Under the pieces are notes generated by a model, which saw only the letters and a list, made by a program, of their open reading frames with translations, ran no database searches and was not told the origin of the DNA. The position numbers and the translations under genes are program-made. From Cupriavidus taiwanensis (lineage in GTDB: Bacteria; Pseudomonadota; Gammaproteobacteria; Burkholderiales; Burkholderiaceae), in assembly GCF_900250115.1 (NCBI RefSeq), contig NZ_LT984803.1, forward strand, positions 558,001 through 622,000: 64,000 nt of DNA. Direction: 5' to 3'. Below are positions 19,646 through 28,709 of this stretch, in pieces. Every line of letters begins with the position of its first letter. Position 1 is the stretch's first letter.

Positions 19646-20389
19646 ATGCGAACGAACCAGCCTACCCAGATCCTCGTCGTCGACGACGATCCCGAACTGC
19701 GCGACCTGCTGCGCGAGTACCTGACCCAGCAGGGCTTCGCGGTCTCGGTGATGCATGACGGCGACGGCCTGCAGGCGCGCCTGGAGCGCGAGCGGCCGGC
19801 GCTGATCGTGCTGGACCTGATGATGCCCAAGGTCGACGGCCTGACCGCGCTGCGCAACCTGCGCGCCCGTAACGACGATATCCCGGTGATCCTGCTCACC
19901 GCCCGCAGCGACGAGATCGACCGCATCGTCGGCCTCGAGATCGGCGCCGACGACTATCTCGGCAAGCCGTTTTCGCCGCGCGAGCTGCTGGCGCGCATCA
20001 ACGCCGTGCTGCGCCGCAAGCTGGCGCGCCCGGCGGCGGCGCCCGAGGACCGCGAGTCGGTCGCCTTCGGCCCGTTCCGCGTCAACTTCCGCCAGCGCAC
20101 GCTGACGCGTGCCGGCCAGGCGCTGTCGATCAGCGATACCGAGTTCGCGCTGCTCAAGCTGCTGCTGATGCATCCGCTCGAAGTGCTGTCGCGCGAGCGC
20201 ATCGTCGAGCTGATGTACGGCAGCGCCAGCGGCATCAGCGACCGCGGCATCGACGTGCAGATCTGGCGCCTGCGCCGGCTGCTGGACGAGGACGCGCAGC
20301 GCCCGCGCTATATCCAGACCGTGCGCGGGCGCGGCTACACCTTCGTGCCCGACGAAGCGGAAGAGATTCCCGCGGGCCTTCCCGAATAA
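19646..20389 (+). CDS. OmpR-family response regulator
   Basis: A 247-residue response regulator. The receiver domain has the acidic pair at D13-D15, phospho-acceptor D57 in VLDLMMPKVDG, T85 and K107 in LGKPF. The C-terminal winged helix (about 140-240) ends in the OmpR signature TVRGRGYTFVPD. The start at 19646 (MRTNQPTQ) fits the family; no clear Shine-Dalgarno sequence precedes it. The histidine kinase follows 27 bases downstream. Divergence from the efflux operon suggests that this pair controls mdtABC, as for BaeR; other targets are possible. Confidence 0.94.
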   Translation: MRTNQPTQILVVDDDPELRDLLREYLTQQGFAVSVMHDGDGLQARLERERPALIVLDLMMPKVDGLTALRNLRARNDDIPVILLTARSDEIDRIVGLEIGADDYLGKPFSPRELLARINAVLRRKLARPAAAPEDRESVAFGPFRVNFRQRTLTRAGQALSISDTEFALLKLLLMHPLEVLSRERIVELMYGSASGISDRGIDVQIWRLRRLLDEDAQRPRYIQTVRGRGYTFVPDEAEEIPAGLPE

Positions 20390-20416
20390 ACCGGCGCCAT
20401 CAGGACCTGCCTGCCG

Positions 20417-21688
20417 ATGAAGTTGCGACGTATCGATACCCTGTTCGGCCGCATTGCGCTGCTGATCGCCGCGGTGCTGGTGATCAGCCATTTCTCGTGG
20501 CTGGCCATCCTGCGCATGGACCGGCGCCAGCAGCAGGTCGACTATTCGGTGGAGCAGATGCTGTTCCAGCTCGACAGCATCGAGCGCGCGCTCGATGCGC
20601 GGCCGCCGGCGAAGCTCCCCAGCCTGGTGGAAACCGCCAACACCGCCGATGCCGACGAGCACGCCACCGCGCCCAAGGGCGGCCGTTCGCGCCGGCTGGT
20701 GGAGCAGTTCATCAGCCGCCTGCCGCAAGGCACCGAGATCCGGCTGGAGGACGAGACCACGCCGCGCATCTGGATCAAGCTGCCGAGCCGCGCCGACTGG
20801 ATCGCGATGCCGATCCTGTGGGTGCACAACCCGCCGCCGGACAACCGGCTGGTGCCGGGGGTGATGCTGGTGGTGGGCGTGGCGATCGTGTTTGCCGTGC
20901 TGATCGCGTGGCAGATCCAGCGGCCGGTGCGCGACATGGCCAACGCGGCCGCGCTGCTGTCGCGCCAGCACGCGGTGCCGCCGCTGCGCGAGCGCGGCCC
21001 GCACGAGCTGCGCCAGCTGATCGAGCGCTTCAACCGCATGGTGGCCGACCTCGCGCGCATCGACCAGGAACGCAACACCATGCTGGCCGGCATCGCCCAC
21101 GACCTGAAAACGCCGCTGGCGCGGCTGCGCCTGCGCGCCGAGATGCTGGCCGATCCCAAGGCCGCCGCGGGGGTCACGCGCGATGTCGAATCGATGGCGG
21201 CCATCGTCGAGCAGTTCCTGAGCTTCGCGCAGACCAGCGAGTCCACCGCGCGGCCGGTGCCGGTGGACCGGCGCGTCAACGAGCTGGCCGCCTCGCTGGC
21301 CGAGCAGGAGCGCCAGGTGGTGCTGTCGCTGGGCGCGGGCGAGGGCTTCCGCATGATCGCCACGCAGCTGGACCGCATCGTCGGCAACCTGGTCGACAAC
21401 GCCTACGCCTATGGCAAGCCGCCGGTCTGCATCGCCACCGCGCGCACGCCCGACGGCTACATGCTGGTGGTGGAAGACCAGGGCGACGGCATTCCCGACC
21501 ATGACAAGGAGCGCGCCACGCTGCCGTTCGTGCGGCTCGACCCCGCGCGCGGCGGCAATGCGCATTCCGGGCTGGGGCTGGCGATCGTCGACCGGCTGGT
21601 GCGGCAGGCGGGCGGGAAGCTCAACCTGATGAATGCCGAGGGCGGCGGGTTGAGGGTGGAGATGGTGTTTGGGGCGGCTACCGTGTGA
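20417..21688 (+). CDS. sensor histidine kinase, EnvZ/OmpR type
   Basis: The 423-residue membrane sensor kinase partner of the response regulator upstream. Two membrane helices (about 13-33 and 146-165) frame a periplasmic sensor domain of about 110 residues. A HAMP linker (about 166-218) leads to the phospho-acceptor H228 in GIAHDLKTPLARLRL. The ATPase domain has the N-box NLVDNAYAYG, the G1 box VVEDQGDGIPD and the G2 region HSGLGLAIV. The short periplasmic domain and HDLKTPL H-box are as in EnvZ-like kinases. The stimulus is unknown; envelope stress is likely given the divergent efflux operon. Confidence 0.93.
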   Translation: MKLRRIDTLFGRIALLIAAVLVISHFSWLAILRMDRRQQQVDYSVEQMLFQLDSIERALDARPPAKLPSLVETANTADADEHATAPKGGRSRRLVEQFISRLPQGTEIRLEDETTPRIWIKLPSRADWIAMPILWVHNPPPDNRLVPGVMLVVGVAIVFAVLIAWQIQRPVRDMANAAALLSRQHAVPPLRERGPHELRQLIERFNRMVADLARIDQERNTMLAGIAHDLKTPLARLRLRAEMLADPKAAAGVTRDVESMAAIVEQFLSFAQTSESTARPVPVDRRVNELAASLAEQERQVVLSLGAGEGFRMIATQLDRIVGNLVDNAYAYGKPPVCIATARTPDGYMLVVEDQGDGIPDHDKERATLPFVRLDPARGGNAHSGLGLAIVDRLVRQAGGKLNLMNAEGGGLRVEMVFGAATV

Positions 21689-21701
21689 TGACCGCTGGGG
21701 T

Positions 21702-21834
21702 ACTCCCTCTCCCGCTTGCGGGAGAGGGTTGGGGAGAGGGCGGGAGCTTCAACGAAGTACAGGCCGTCGCAATTGCCAGCGCCTGCGCTCTCCTCCGGCC
21801 CCTCTCACGCAAGCGGGAGAGGGGAGCAAACCGG
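21702..21834. repeat. composite intergenic palindromic repeat, copy C
   Basis: The left unit, from 21702, has arms CCCTCTCCCGC and GCGGGAGAGGG around TT, then GTTGGGGAGAGGGCGGG. The right unit, to 21832, has CCCCTCTCACGC and, after AA, GCGGGAGAGGGG followed by AGCAAACC. Layout and sequence match copies A and B. It lies between the convergent histidine kinase and plsY stop codons, where it could also end transcription from both sides. Confidence 0.85.
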
Positions 21835-21872
21835 CCGCATGCTGAGGCTCGCAGCCGTGTGTGGCAAGACCT

Positions 21873-22481
21873 TCAAACCTTCTTCTTCTCCCCGATCCGG
21901 CTTTCCTTCCCCGCCAGCAGCTTGGCGATATTCTGCCGGTGCCGCGCGATCAGCAGCACGCTGATGACGAAGATCGCGCCGGCCATCACGTCGACGCCGT
22001 TCATCAGCACATGGAAGAACGGCGCGAAGATTGCCGCCACCAGCGCCGCCAGCGACGAGTAGCGGAAGAAGAACGCGATGATCAGCCAGGTGGCCAGCGT
22101 GCCCAGGCCCAGGATCGGGTTGATCGCCAGCAGGATGCCGGCCGCGGTAGCCACGCCCTTGCCGCCGGCGAAGCGGTGGAACACCGGGAACAGGTGGCCG
22201 AGGAACACCGCCAGCGCCACCATGGCCAGGCCGGTGTCGGTGAGGCCGTGCGCCGGGCCGAAGCGCGCCGCCAGCCACACCGCCAGCCAGCCCTTCAGGG
22301 CATCGCCGATCAGCGTCAGGATCGCCGCCTTCTTGTTGCCGGTGCGCAGCACGTTGGTGGCACCGGGGTTGCCCGAGCCGTAGGAATGCGGGTCCGGCAG
22401 CCCCATCAGCTTGCTGACGACCACAGCGAAGGAAACGGAGCCGATCAGGTAGGCGGCAAGGGCAAAAAGCAGATTGGCCAT
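21873..22481 (-). CDS. plsY: acyl-phosphate:glycerol-3-phosphate acyltransferase
   Basis: PlsY is the inner-membrane enzyme that transfers an acyl group from acyl-phosphate to glycerol-3-phosphate, the first committed step of phospholipid synthesis. The 202 residues contain the three family motifs: GSGNPGATN at 35-43, GDALKG at 59-64 and [15 protein letters not shown] at 95-109. Five or so membrane helices and a lysine-rich cytoplasmic C-terminus are as expected. It stands alone, divergent from nothing close and convergent with the two-component operon across a palindromic repeat. Confidence 0.96.
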   Translation of the reverse strand: MANLLFALAAYLIGSVSFAVVVSKLMGLPDPHSYGSGNPGATNVLRTGNKKAAILTLIGDALKGWLAVWLAARFGPAHGLTDTGLAMVALAVFLGHLFPVFHRFAGGKGVATAAGILLAINPILGLGTLATWLIIAFFFRYSSLAALVAAIFAPFFHVLMNGVDVMAGAIFVISVLLIARHRQNIAKLLAGKESRIGEKKKV

Positions 22482-22593
22482 GTGCAGTGGGATGTTTTCA
22501 GGCTGGCGCGATTGTAGCGCGGCAGGGGCCCCGCCACGACCGTGACTTCCCCGATTGGCATGGAGGCTGCCCTCGAGCTGCCGCCCGGCAGGC

Positions 22594-23085
22594 TCAGTCG
22601 GGCAGCGCGCACTGCACCGGCTGGGCGTCGAGCAGCGCGGGCAGCAGCTTCGGGTCGAGGCTGACCAGGTAGCCGCGGCGCCCGCCGTTGATGTAGATGC
22701 GCGCCAGCTGCAGCACGGTCGCTTCCACGTACACCGGCATGCGCTTCTTCGTGCCGAACGGCGAGGTGCCGCCCACCACGTAGCCGCTATGCCGCTGCGC
22801 CACCTCGGGCTTGCACGGCTGCACGCTCTTGCGCCCGGTCTGGCGCGCCAGGTTCTTGGTCGAGACCGAGCAGTCGCCGTGCATCAGCACCACCAGCGGC
22901 TGCGCGCGCTCGTCTTCCATGATCAGGGTCTTGATCACGTCGTGCTCGGGCACGCCCAGCTGGCGCGCCGATTCGCCGGTGCCGCCATGCTCGACATAGT
23001 CATAGGGGTGCTCGCCGAAGGCCACGCCGTGCTTGCGCAGCGCTTGCGTGGCGGGGGTTTCCGAAACGTGCCTGGATTTGCTCAT
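22594..23085 (-). CDS. ybaK: Cys-tRNA(Pro)/Cys-tRNA(Cys) deacylase, YbaK/EbsC family
   Basis: A cytosolic trans-editing factor that hydrolyses cysteine wrongly attached to tRNA(Pro). The 163 residues match full-length Yba[15 protein letters not shown] at the N-terminus, the catalytic-region lysine K52 in [27 protein letters not shown], and [19 protein letters not shown] near residue 105. Upstream on the same strand is xerD with about 20 bases between, so it is probably the last gene of an ogt-xerD-ybaK run. Confidence 0.94.
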   Translation of the reverse strand: MSKSRHVSETPATQALRKHGVAFGEHPYDYVEHGGTGESARQLGVPEHDVIKTLIMEDERAQPLVVLMHGDCSVSTKNLARQTGRKSVQPCKPEVAQRHSGYVVGGTSPFGTKKRMPVYVEATVLQLARIYINGGRRGYLVSLDPKLLPALLDAQPVQCALPD

Positions 23086-23106
23086 GACAGTGGCCGCCTT
23101 GGGCGT

Positions 23107-24045
23107 TCAGCCGCGCGGATGGTGCTGCTGGTGCAGCTCGCGCAGGCGTTCGCGCGCGACGTGGGTATAGATCTGGGTGGTGGAGATGTCGGCATGCCCC
23201 AGCAGCAGCTGCACCACGCGCAGGTCGGCGCCGTGGTTGAGCAGGTGCGTGGCGAAGGCATGGCGCAGCGTGTGCGGCGACAGCGGGGCATGCACGCCGG
23301 CATCGCGCGCATGGCGCTTGATCAGGTGCCAGAACGCCTGCCGCGTCATGCCTTCGCCGCGCTGCGTGACGAACAGCGCGTCGCAGGCACGCCCGGCCAG
23401 CAGCGCCGGGCGCGCGCTGGCCAGGTAGCGCCGCAGCCAGTCGCCGGCCTGCTGGCCGAACGGCACCAGCCGCTCCTTGTCGCCCTTGCCGCCGACCACG
23501 CGCGCGACGCCCTCGTTCAGCCCGATCTCGACGGTCTTCATCTGGGTCAGCTCCGATACGCGCAGCCCGCTGGCGTACATCAGCTCGAGCATGGTGCGGT
23601 CGCGCAGGCCCAGCGGGGTGTCGGTGTCGGGCGCTTCCAGCAGCGCCTCGACCTGGGCCTCGGTCAGGGTCTTGGGGTAACGCGGCGGCTGCTTGGCGGG
23701 GCGCAGCAGCAGGCAGGGGTCGGCCTGCACCAGGTGCTCGCGCAGCGCCCACTGGTAGAAGCGGCGGAACACCGCCAGGCGCCGGTTGGCCGACGACGCG
23801 CGGGTCTGCGTATGGCGCGCGCTGAAGTAGGCCGACAGCGCGCCGTCGTCGGCGCCGAGCAGCTCGCCGCGCTGCTCCTGCTGCAGCCAGCGCGCCAGCA
23901 GCGTCAGGTCGCGCCGGTAGGCGTCGATGGTGTTGCGCGAGAGCCCGTCTTCGAGCCACAGCGCATCGCAGAAGCGGCTGACCAGGGCCACGTCGGCGGC
24001 GCTGGCGGCCGCGCTGAGCTCGGCCGCCGCCGAGGCGCCGCTCAT
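23107..24045 (-). CDS. xerD: tyrosine recombinase XerD
   Basis: XerD with XerC resolves chromosome dimers at dif sites. The 312 residues hold a SAM-like N-terminal domain (about 20-105) and a catalytic domain with the complete R-K-H-R-H-Y set: R162 in YASGLRVSEL, K187 in the beta-hairpin GGKGDKERL, H258 and R261 in HTLRHAFATHLL, H284 in LLGHADISTTQIY and nucleophile Y293. The start at 24045 overlaps the ogt stop in ATGA (24042-24045) and gives a normal length; longer open sequence upstream lies inside ogt. The sequence looks like the housekeeping XerD, not a phage integrase. Confidence 0.94.
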   Translation of the reverse strand: MSGASAAAELSAAASAADVALVSRFCDALWLEDGLSRNTIDAYRRDLTLLARWLQQEQRGELLGADDGALSAYFSARHTQTRASSANRRLAVFRRFYQWALREHLVQADPCLLLRPAKQPPRYPKTLTEAQVEALLEAPDTDTPLGLRDRTMLELMYASGLRVSELTQMKTVEIGLNEGVARVVGGKGDKERLVPFGQQAGDWLRRYLASARPALLAGRACDALFVTQRGEGMTRQAFWHLIKRHARDAGVHAPLSPHTLRHAFATHLLNHGADLRVVQLLLGHADISTTQIYTHVARERLRELHQQHHPRG

Positions 24046-24521
24046 ATCAGCATGGCGCCCTCGTGGCGCAGCAGCCAGCGCTTGACGTCGAGGTAGAAGC
24101 CGTCTTCGGCATGGTGCGAGAACCCGCCGATGCCCCTTGCCGAGACCACGCGATGGCATGGCACCAGGATCGGGAACGGGTTCTGCCCGCAGGCCTGGCC
24201 GACCGCGCGCGGCATCGCGCCGATGGCTTCGGCGATGGTGCCGTAGGTGGTGGTGGCGCCGCGCGGCACGGCGCAGATGGCCTGCCACACGCGCTGCTGG
24301 AAATCGCTGCCGGCGGGGGCCAGCGGCACGTCGAAGGCGCTGTCGGGATCGTCGTAATAGGCCGCCAGCTGCGCCGCGAGCCGCTGCGTCAGCGCATTGG
24401 CCGGCGCCTGCGCCTCGACGTGCCCGGGAAGGTACACGATGGCCCGGATGCGCGCGCCGTCCGTGCGCACGCCGATCTTGCCGAACGGGGCGGGAAGGAT
24501 GGCGTCGTAGGTGGCGGGCAT
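24042..24521 (-). CDS. ogt: methylated-DNA--protein-cysteine S-methyltransferase
   Basis: A suicide DNA-repair protein that removes methyl or larger alkyl groups from O6 of guanine onto its own cysteine. The 159 residues show the DNA-binding FQQRVWQAICAVPRGATTTYG (given here as FQQRVWQAICAVPRG and TTTYG) and the acceptor C122 in ILVPCHRVV. The small N-terminal domain is of Ogt type and there is no Ada domain. It overlaps xerD by 4 bases and heads the operon. Confidence 0.95.
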   Translation of the reverse strand: MPATYDAILPAPFGKIGVRTDGARIRAIVYLPGHVEAQAPANALTQRLAAQLAAYYDDPDSAFDVPLAPAGSDFQQRVWQAICAVPRGATTTYGTIAEAIGAMPRAVGQACGQNPFPILVPCHRVVSARGIGGFSHHAEDGFYLDVKRWLLRHEGAMLI

Positions 24522-24573
24522 GGCGGTCAGGCTGGGGCGAATGCTGGATTTTAGTGCTTTTTGGCGGGGGCAG

Positions 24574-24598
24574 AAAAAAGGCCGCCTTGCGGCGGCCC
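24574..24598 (-). terminator. rho-independent terminator of the Bug-protein gene
   Basis: On the minus strand GGCCGCC and GGCGGCC arms (24580-24586, 24591-24597) pair around four bases and are followed by six T. It lies 29 bases after the stop of the TctC-like gene and separates it from the ogt operon. Confidence 0.85.
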
Positions 24599-24626
24599 TC
24601 TGGCGGTTGGCGTGACACCGGCCGGA

Positions 24627-25595
24627 TTACTGCTCCAGCTTGATGTTCTGCACCTTGACCAGGTTCTTCATCTTGTCGAATTCCTTCTTGATCTCGGCCG
24701 CGTGCTGCGCCGGCGTGTTGCCCGACGGCTCGGCGCCGGCGGTGCGCAGGCGCTGCTGGAAGTCCTTGTCCTGCAGGGCCTTGACCGCGGCTTCGTTGAG
24801 CTTCTTGATGACCTCGTCAGGCGTGCCGGCGGGCGCCACCAGGCCGTACCAGGCCGGATCGTTCGGCTCCTTCAGGCCCATTTCGCCGAAGGTCGGCACA
24901 TTGGGCAGCGACTCCAGGCGCTTGTTCCAGGCGACCACGATCGGACGCAGCTTGTTGGCCTTGATGTAGGGCATCGACGACGGCAGGTTGTCAACCATGA
25001 TCGGCACCTGGCCGGCCAGCACGTCGTTCAGCGCCGGGCCCGCGCCGCGGTACGGGATATGGACCATGAAGGTCTTGGTCGAGACCTTGAACTGCTCGCC
25101 CAGCATGTGGCCGAAGCCGCAGGTGCCCGACGACGCGTACGAATACTTGCCCGGGTTGGCCTTCAGCACGGCCAGGAACTCCTTGTAGTCCTTGGCCGGG
25201 AAGTTGGGGTTCACCGCGATCACGTTGGCCACGTTGGCCAGGTTGGTGATGGGCTTGAAGTCCTTGATCGGGTCGTACGACAGCTTGGGGTTGCAGGCCG
25301 GGTTCACGGCCATGGTCGAGACCGTCGAGATGCCGATGGTGTAGCCGTCCGGCGCGGCCTTGGCGATGGCATCGGCGCCGATCGAACCGCCCCCGCCGGC
25401 GCGGTTTTCCACCACCACCGGCTGGCCCAGGATGCGGCTCATCTGGTCCGCCGCGCCACGGCCGACGATGTCGGTGGTGCCGCCGGGTGCGAACGGAATA
25501 ATCAGGCGGATCGGCTTGGTGGGGTAGCTCTGGGCCTGCGCCGCGGTGGCGGCGGCCGCCAGGGCCAGGGTCAGTGCGAGTTTGCCAGCTTGCAT
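24627..25595 (-). CDS. Bug family tripartite tricarboxylate transporter substrate-binding protein (TctC-like), orphan
   Basis: A periplasmic solute receptor of the Bug family, greatly expanded in Bordetella, Cupriavidus and relatives. The 322 residues begin with a signal peptide (cleavage after AQA, about residue 22), followed by the Bug core: YPTKPIRLIIPFAPGGTTD, the ligand-loop VVVENRAGGGGSIGAD, and VAPAGTPDEVIKKLNEAA near the C-terminus. No TctA or TctB membrane genes are adjacent, as is usual for orphan Bug genes, so ligand and membrane partner are unknown. It has its own terminator. Confidence 0.93.
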   Translation of the reverse strand: MQAGKLALTLALAAAATAAQAQSYPTKPIRLIIPFAPGGTTDIVGRGAADQMSRILGQPVVVENRAGGGGSIGADAIAKAAPDGYTIGISTVSTMAVNPACNPKLSYDPIKDFKPITNLANVANVIAVNPNFPAKDYKEFLAVLKANPGKYSYASSGTCGFGHMLGEQFKVSTKTFMVHIPYRGAGPALNDVLAGQVPIMVDNLPSSMPYIKANKLRPIVVAWNKRLESLPNVPTFGEMGLKEPNDPAWYGLVAPAGTPDEVIKKLNEAAVKALQDKDFQQRLRTAGAEPSGNTPAQHAAEIKKEFDKMKNLVKVQNIKLEQ

Positions 25596-25698
25596 GAGAT
25601 CATGTCTCCCGTCAGAAATCCGGGCAGGGTGCCGCCCGGAAGCAAAAAAACCGTCGCAGTGCCACAGGTCGGGCGGTGCGCCGGCAGCGTAATCCTGG

Positions 25699-26394
25699 TC
25701 AGCCGCCCAGCAGGCCGCGCTTGACCCCGGCGTCGACCGGGCGTTCGCCCAGGAACACCCGCAGCAGGGCCTGGTAAAAGTCTTCGCCGGGAATCGGCCG
25801 GCCGCGCGGCGTGCCGTTGATGGCCACGACCGTCCCCGTTTGCGGGGAAAAATCCAGGTTGATGACGTCGCCCTTGTGCGCGGTGCCGATCTCGCCCAGG
25901 GTGCGCTCGAACTGTACCAGCCGCGCCGCCAGCCCCTGCATCTGCGCCTCGCTGTGGTTGTCGCGCATGCCCTGGCGGATCGCGCGCACCACCGCCGGCG
26001 GCTCGGTCTCGCGCAGGATGCGTAACTGTAGCCGCTTGGCGCCGGGCGTGCCCAGTACCACGGCCGCGTTGCGGGCCTTTTCCTCCAGGTACAGCGCGGC
26101 CACGTAGCCCGTGGTCAGGAAGCCGGTGCGCAGCGCCGCGCCATTGAGCTGCAGTTCCTTGCCGCCCACGCGCGCCGCGTCGTCGAAGCGCACGCCGGCG
26201 ATCTCGACCGCGCGTGCCGGCCCCGGCACGGCATGCGCCGCGGTCACGGCGCCGAGCGCCGCCAGCACGACGGCCAGGCGCAGGCGGCGGCCCGGCCGGA
26301 AGCCGGTGCGGAAGCGGGGGCGGAGGAGAGTGTCCACGCGCAGGCGCGCGCAACGGATGCGGGACAACATGGCGGCAGGCGTACAACTAGGCAT
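25699..26394 (-). CDS. chalcone isomerase-like domain protein, probably exported
   Basis: A 231-residue protein with the bacterial chalcone-isomerase-like fold from about residue 65 (VEIAGVRFDDAARVGGKELQ, then GYVAALYLEEKARN and INLDFSPQTGTVVAINGTP). This domain is found in many betaproteobacterial periplasmic proteins of unknown role; chalcone isomerase activity should not be assumed. A signal-like segment RLRLAVVLAALGAVTAAHA lies just before the domain. The start is uncertain: ATG at 26394 or 26370, neither with a clear ribosome-binding site; a longer frame to 26550 would run into the divergent promoter. Divergent from the AEC carrier gene. Confidence 0.78.
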   Translation of the reverse strand: MPSCTPAAMLSRIRCARLRVDTLLRPRFRTGFRPGRRLRLAVVLAALGAVTAAHAVPGPARAVEIAGVRFDDAARVGGKELQLNGAALRTGFLTTGYVAALYLEEKARNAAVVLGTPGAKRLQLRILRETEPPAVVRAIRQGMRDNHSEAQMQGLAARLVQFERTLGEIGTAHKGDVINLDFSPQTGTVVAINGTPRGRPIPGEDFYQALLRVFLGERPVDAGVKRGLLGG

Positions 26395-26552
26395 GCCATG
26401 CTGCCCGAAATCTGGAAAAATACCTATCCGTATCTGCCCTAGTCTGCACATTCCGGCTTTCTTGCCGTTATCTCTCCCCACCGCAGTTTCTGGGCGACGG
26501 CTGCCCGGGCAGTTGCAGCGCCGTGCCACTGCCACCACCACGACAACCATAG

Positions 26553-27446
26553 ATGTCTTCCGCCCTCCTGCTGGTCCCGGACTTCAGCCTGATCCTGATC
26601 GGCTGGCTGCTGGTGCGCTATTCCCCCTTCGACCGCGCCTTCTGGGGCGGGGTGGAGCGGCTGGTCTACTTCGTCCTGTTTCCGGCGCTGCTGCTGCAGT
26701 CGACCAATACCGCGGCGCTCGACTTCTCGTCGACCTCGGCCATGCTGGGGCTGGCGCTGCTGGTGCTGGCCACCGGCCTGGCCGGCGGCTACGCGGTCAA
26801 ATGGGTGCTGCGCCCGGACCCGGTCAGCTTTGCCTCGGGGCTGCAGACCGCGTTCCGCTTCAATTCCTATATCGGGCTGGCGCTGGCCTCGCGGCTGGGC
26901 GGCTCCGAAGGGCTGGCGCTGATGGCGGTGATCGTCGGCTGCACCGTGCCGCTGTGCAACGTGGCGGCGGTGTGGGCGCTGGCCCGGCATGGCCAGTCCG
27001 CGCTGTGGAAGGAACTGGCGCGCAACCCGCTGATCCTGGCCACCGCCGGCGGCCTGGCGACCAACCTGATGGGGCTGCACGCGCCCGAGGTGCTGGGCAT
27101 GACGCTGAACCGGCTGGGCTCGGCGTCGACCGCGCTGGGCCTGATGACGGTGGGCGCCGGGCTGCAGGTGAGCGGCGCCAGCGGCACCGCCGGGCCGGTG
27201 GCGTGGTGGACCGGGGTCAAGCTGCTGGCGATGCCGTGCGTGGCATGGCTGGTGGGGCGGCACCTGCCGCTGACCGCGCTGCAGTACCAGATCGTGGTGC
27301 TGTACGCCTCGCTGCCGACCGCCTCGAGCGCCTACATCCTGGCCGTGCGCATGGGCGGCAACGGGCCGATGGTGGCGGCGACGATCTCGCTGATGACGGT
27401 GGCGGCGATCGTCACCACGCCGCTGTGGCTGGCGCTGGTGAGCTGA
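26553..27446 (+). CDS. AEC (auxin efflux carrier) family transporter
   Basis: An inner-membrane carrier of the AEC family, whose bacterial members move malate, malonate or other small organic acids. The 297 residues form about ten hydrophobic segments. Family features are FSLILIGWLLVRYSPFDRAFW at the N-terminus (as FSLILIGWLLVRYSP), FRFNSYIGLALASRLGG in the middle, and the C-terminal LYASLPTASSAYILAVRMGG. Substrate is not readable. Its 3' end lies 20 bases from the convergent queG stop. Confidence 0.9.
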   Translation: MSSALLLVPDFSLILIGWLLVRYSPFDRAFWGGVERLVYFVLFPALLLQSTNTAALDFSSTSAMLGLALLVLATGLAGGYAVKWVLRPDPVSFASGLQTAFRFNSYIGLALASRLGGSEGLALMAVIVGCTVPLCNVAAVWALARHGQSALWKELARNPLILATAGGLATNLMGLHAPEVLGMTLNRLGSASTALGLMTVGAGLQVSGASGTAGPVAWWTGVKLLAMPCVAWLVGRHLPLTALQYQIVVLYASLPTASSAYILAVRMGGNGPMVAATISLMTVAAIVTTPLWLALVS

Positions 27447-27466
27447 TCCGAGCGGGACGCCGGGGC

Positions 27467-28693
27467 TCAGTCGGCCCCGGCCCGTTGCGCCGGCGGGCCG
27501 CCCTGGGCCAGGGCCCAGTCGATATGTTCCTGCACCATGGGCGTGGCGGTCTCGCGCCGCGCCAGCAACGCGGCGCGGATGCGCGCGGCCAGCGCCGCAT
27601 CCTCGGCGCGCGTGCCGGACAGTGCCGCGCGCAGGCTGTTGCCCAGCCCCACCGCCAGGTTGCGCAGCCAGCGCTCATGGCCGATGCGGCGGATCGGGCT
27701 GCCTTCGAGGCGCTGGTTGAATTCCGCTTCGGTCCAAGCGAACAGCGCCACCATGTCGGGCGCGTCCAGGCCATTGCGCACGTCGAAGTCCGGCACCGTG
27801 GCCACGTGCGCGAACTTGTTCCAGGGGCACGCCAGCTGGCAGTCGTCGCAGCCGTAGACGCGGTTGCCCATGGGCGCGCGGAACTCCACCGGGATCGCGC
27901 CCTTGTGCTCGATGGTGAGATAGGAAATGCAGCGGCGCGCGTCGAGCCGGTAGGGCGCGACGATGGCGCGCGTGGGGCAGATGTCGAGGCAGCGGTGGCA
28001 GCTGCCGCAATGGCCGGCCTCGGGCGGATCGGCCGGCAGCGGGATGTCGACCAGGATCTCGCCGAGGAAGAACATCGAGCCGCCGTCGCGGTCCAGCAGC
28101 AGCGTATGCTTGCCGCGCCAGCCGAGTCCGCCCTGGCTGGCCAGCGCCACTTCCATCACCGGGGCCGAATCGGTGAAGACGCGGTAGCCGAACTTGCCGA
28201 TCTCGGCCTCGATGCGGCTGGCCAGTTGCTGCAGCCGGCTGCGCAGCACCTTGTGGTAGTCGCGCCCGCGTGCGTACAACGACACCACCGCGGTGGCCGG
28301 ATCGTCCAGCCGCGCCAGCTCGTGGCGGCGCCAGTCGGCGGCAGCGGCGTGCGCGCCGGCGACCGGGACATAGGGCATGCGCGCCACGATCGCGCGCACC
28401 GTGCCGGGCACCAGTTCGGCCGGACGGGCGCGCCGCAGGCCGTGGTTGGCCATATAATCCATGTCGCCGTGGTAGCCCTGCGCCAGCCAGGCCAGCAGTC
28501 CCGGCTCGGCGTGCGCGAGGTCGACATCGGCGATGCGCACCGAGGCAAAGCCCAGCGCGGCGCCCCATGCGCGGATCGACGCGGCCAGCGCCGCAAGCTC
28601 CCCCGGGCCCGCGGCCGCATGGCCGCTGGGGTCTGGTACTGGTACTGGTGTGGGCGGCGCATCCGCCGGCCCGGGGGCGACTCGGTCGATCAT
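27467..28693 (-). CDS. queG: epoxyqueuosine reductase
   Basis: QueG is the cobalamin-dependent iron-sulfur enzyme that reduces epoxyqueuosine to queuosine in tRNA wobble positions. The 408 residues carry two [4Fe-4S] motifs: C229-GSC-HRC-LDIC (cysteines 229, 232, 235, 239) and C282-DDC-QLAC (282, 285, 289), preceded by the substrate-region FTDSAPVMEVALA with D175. C-terminal HEAT-like helices follow. The start at 28693 (MIDRVAPG) leaves 16 bases to the divergent tsaE start; more upstream codons would fall inside tsaE. The N-terminal 30 residues are Pro-rich and not conserved-looking. Confidence 0.94.
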   Translation of the reverse strand: MIDRVAPGPADAPPTPVPVPDPSGHAAAGPGELAALAASIRAWGAALGFASVRIADVDLAHAEPGLLAWLAQGYHGDMDYMANHGLRRARPAELVPGTVRAIVARMPYVPVAGAHAAAADWRRHELARLDDPATAVVSLYARGRDYHKVLRSRLQQLASRIEAEIGKFGYRVFTDSAPVMEVALASQGGLGWRGKHTLLLDRDGGSMFFLGEILVDIPLPADPPEAGHCGSCHRCLDICPTRAIVAPYRLDARRCISYLTIEHKGAIPVEFRAPMGNRVYGCDDCQLACPWNKFAHVATVPDFDVRNGLDAPDMVALFAWTEAEFNQRLEGSPIRRIGHERWLRNLAVGLGNSLRAALSGTRAEDAALAARIRAALLARRETATPMVQEHIDWALAQGGPPAQRAGAD

Positions 28694-28709
28694 TCCTGAA
28701 TTGTACGCA

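Noticed and set aside
23107..24045. XerD and the resolvase-like protein as signs of a prophage or integron
   Set aside because: XerD is the housekeeping type in an operon with ogt and ybaK; no phage, attC or cargo genes occur, and the resolvase-like protein lacks catalytic residues.
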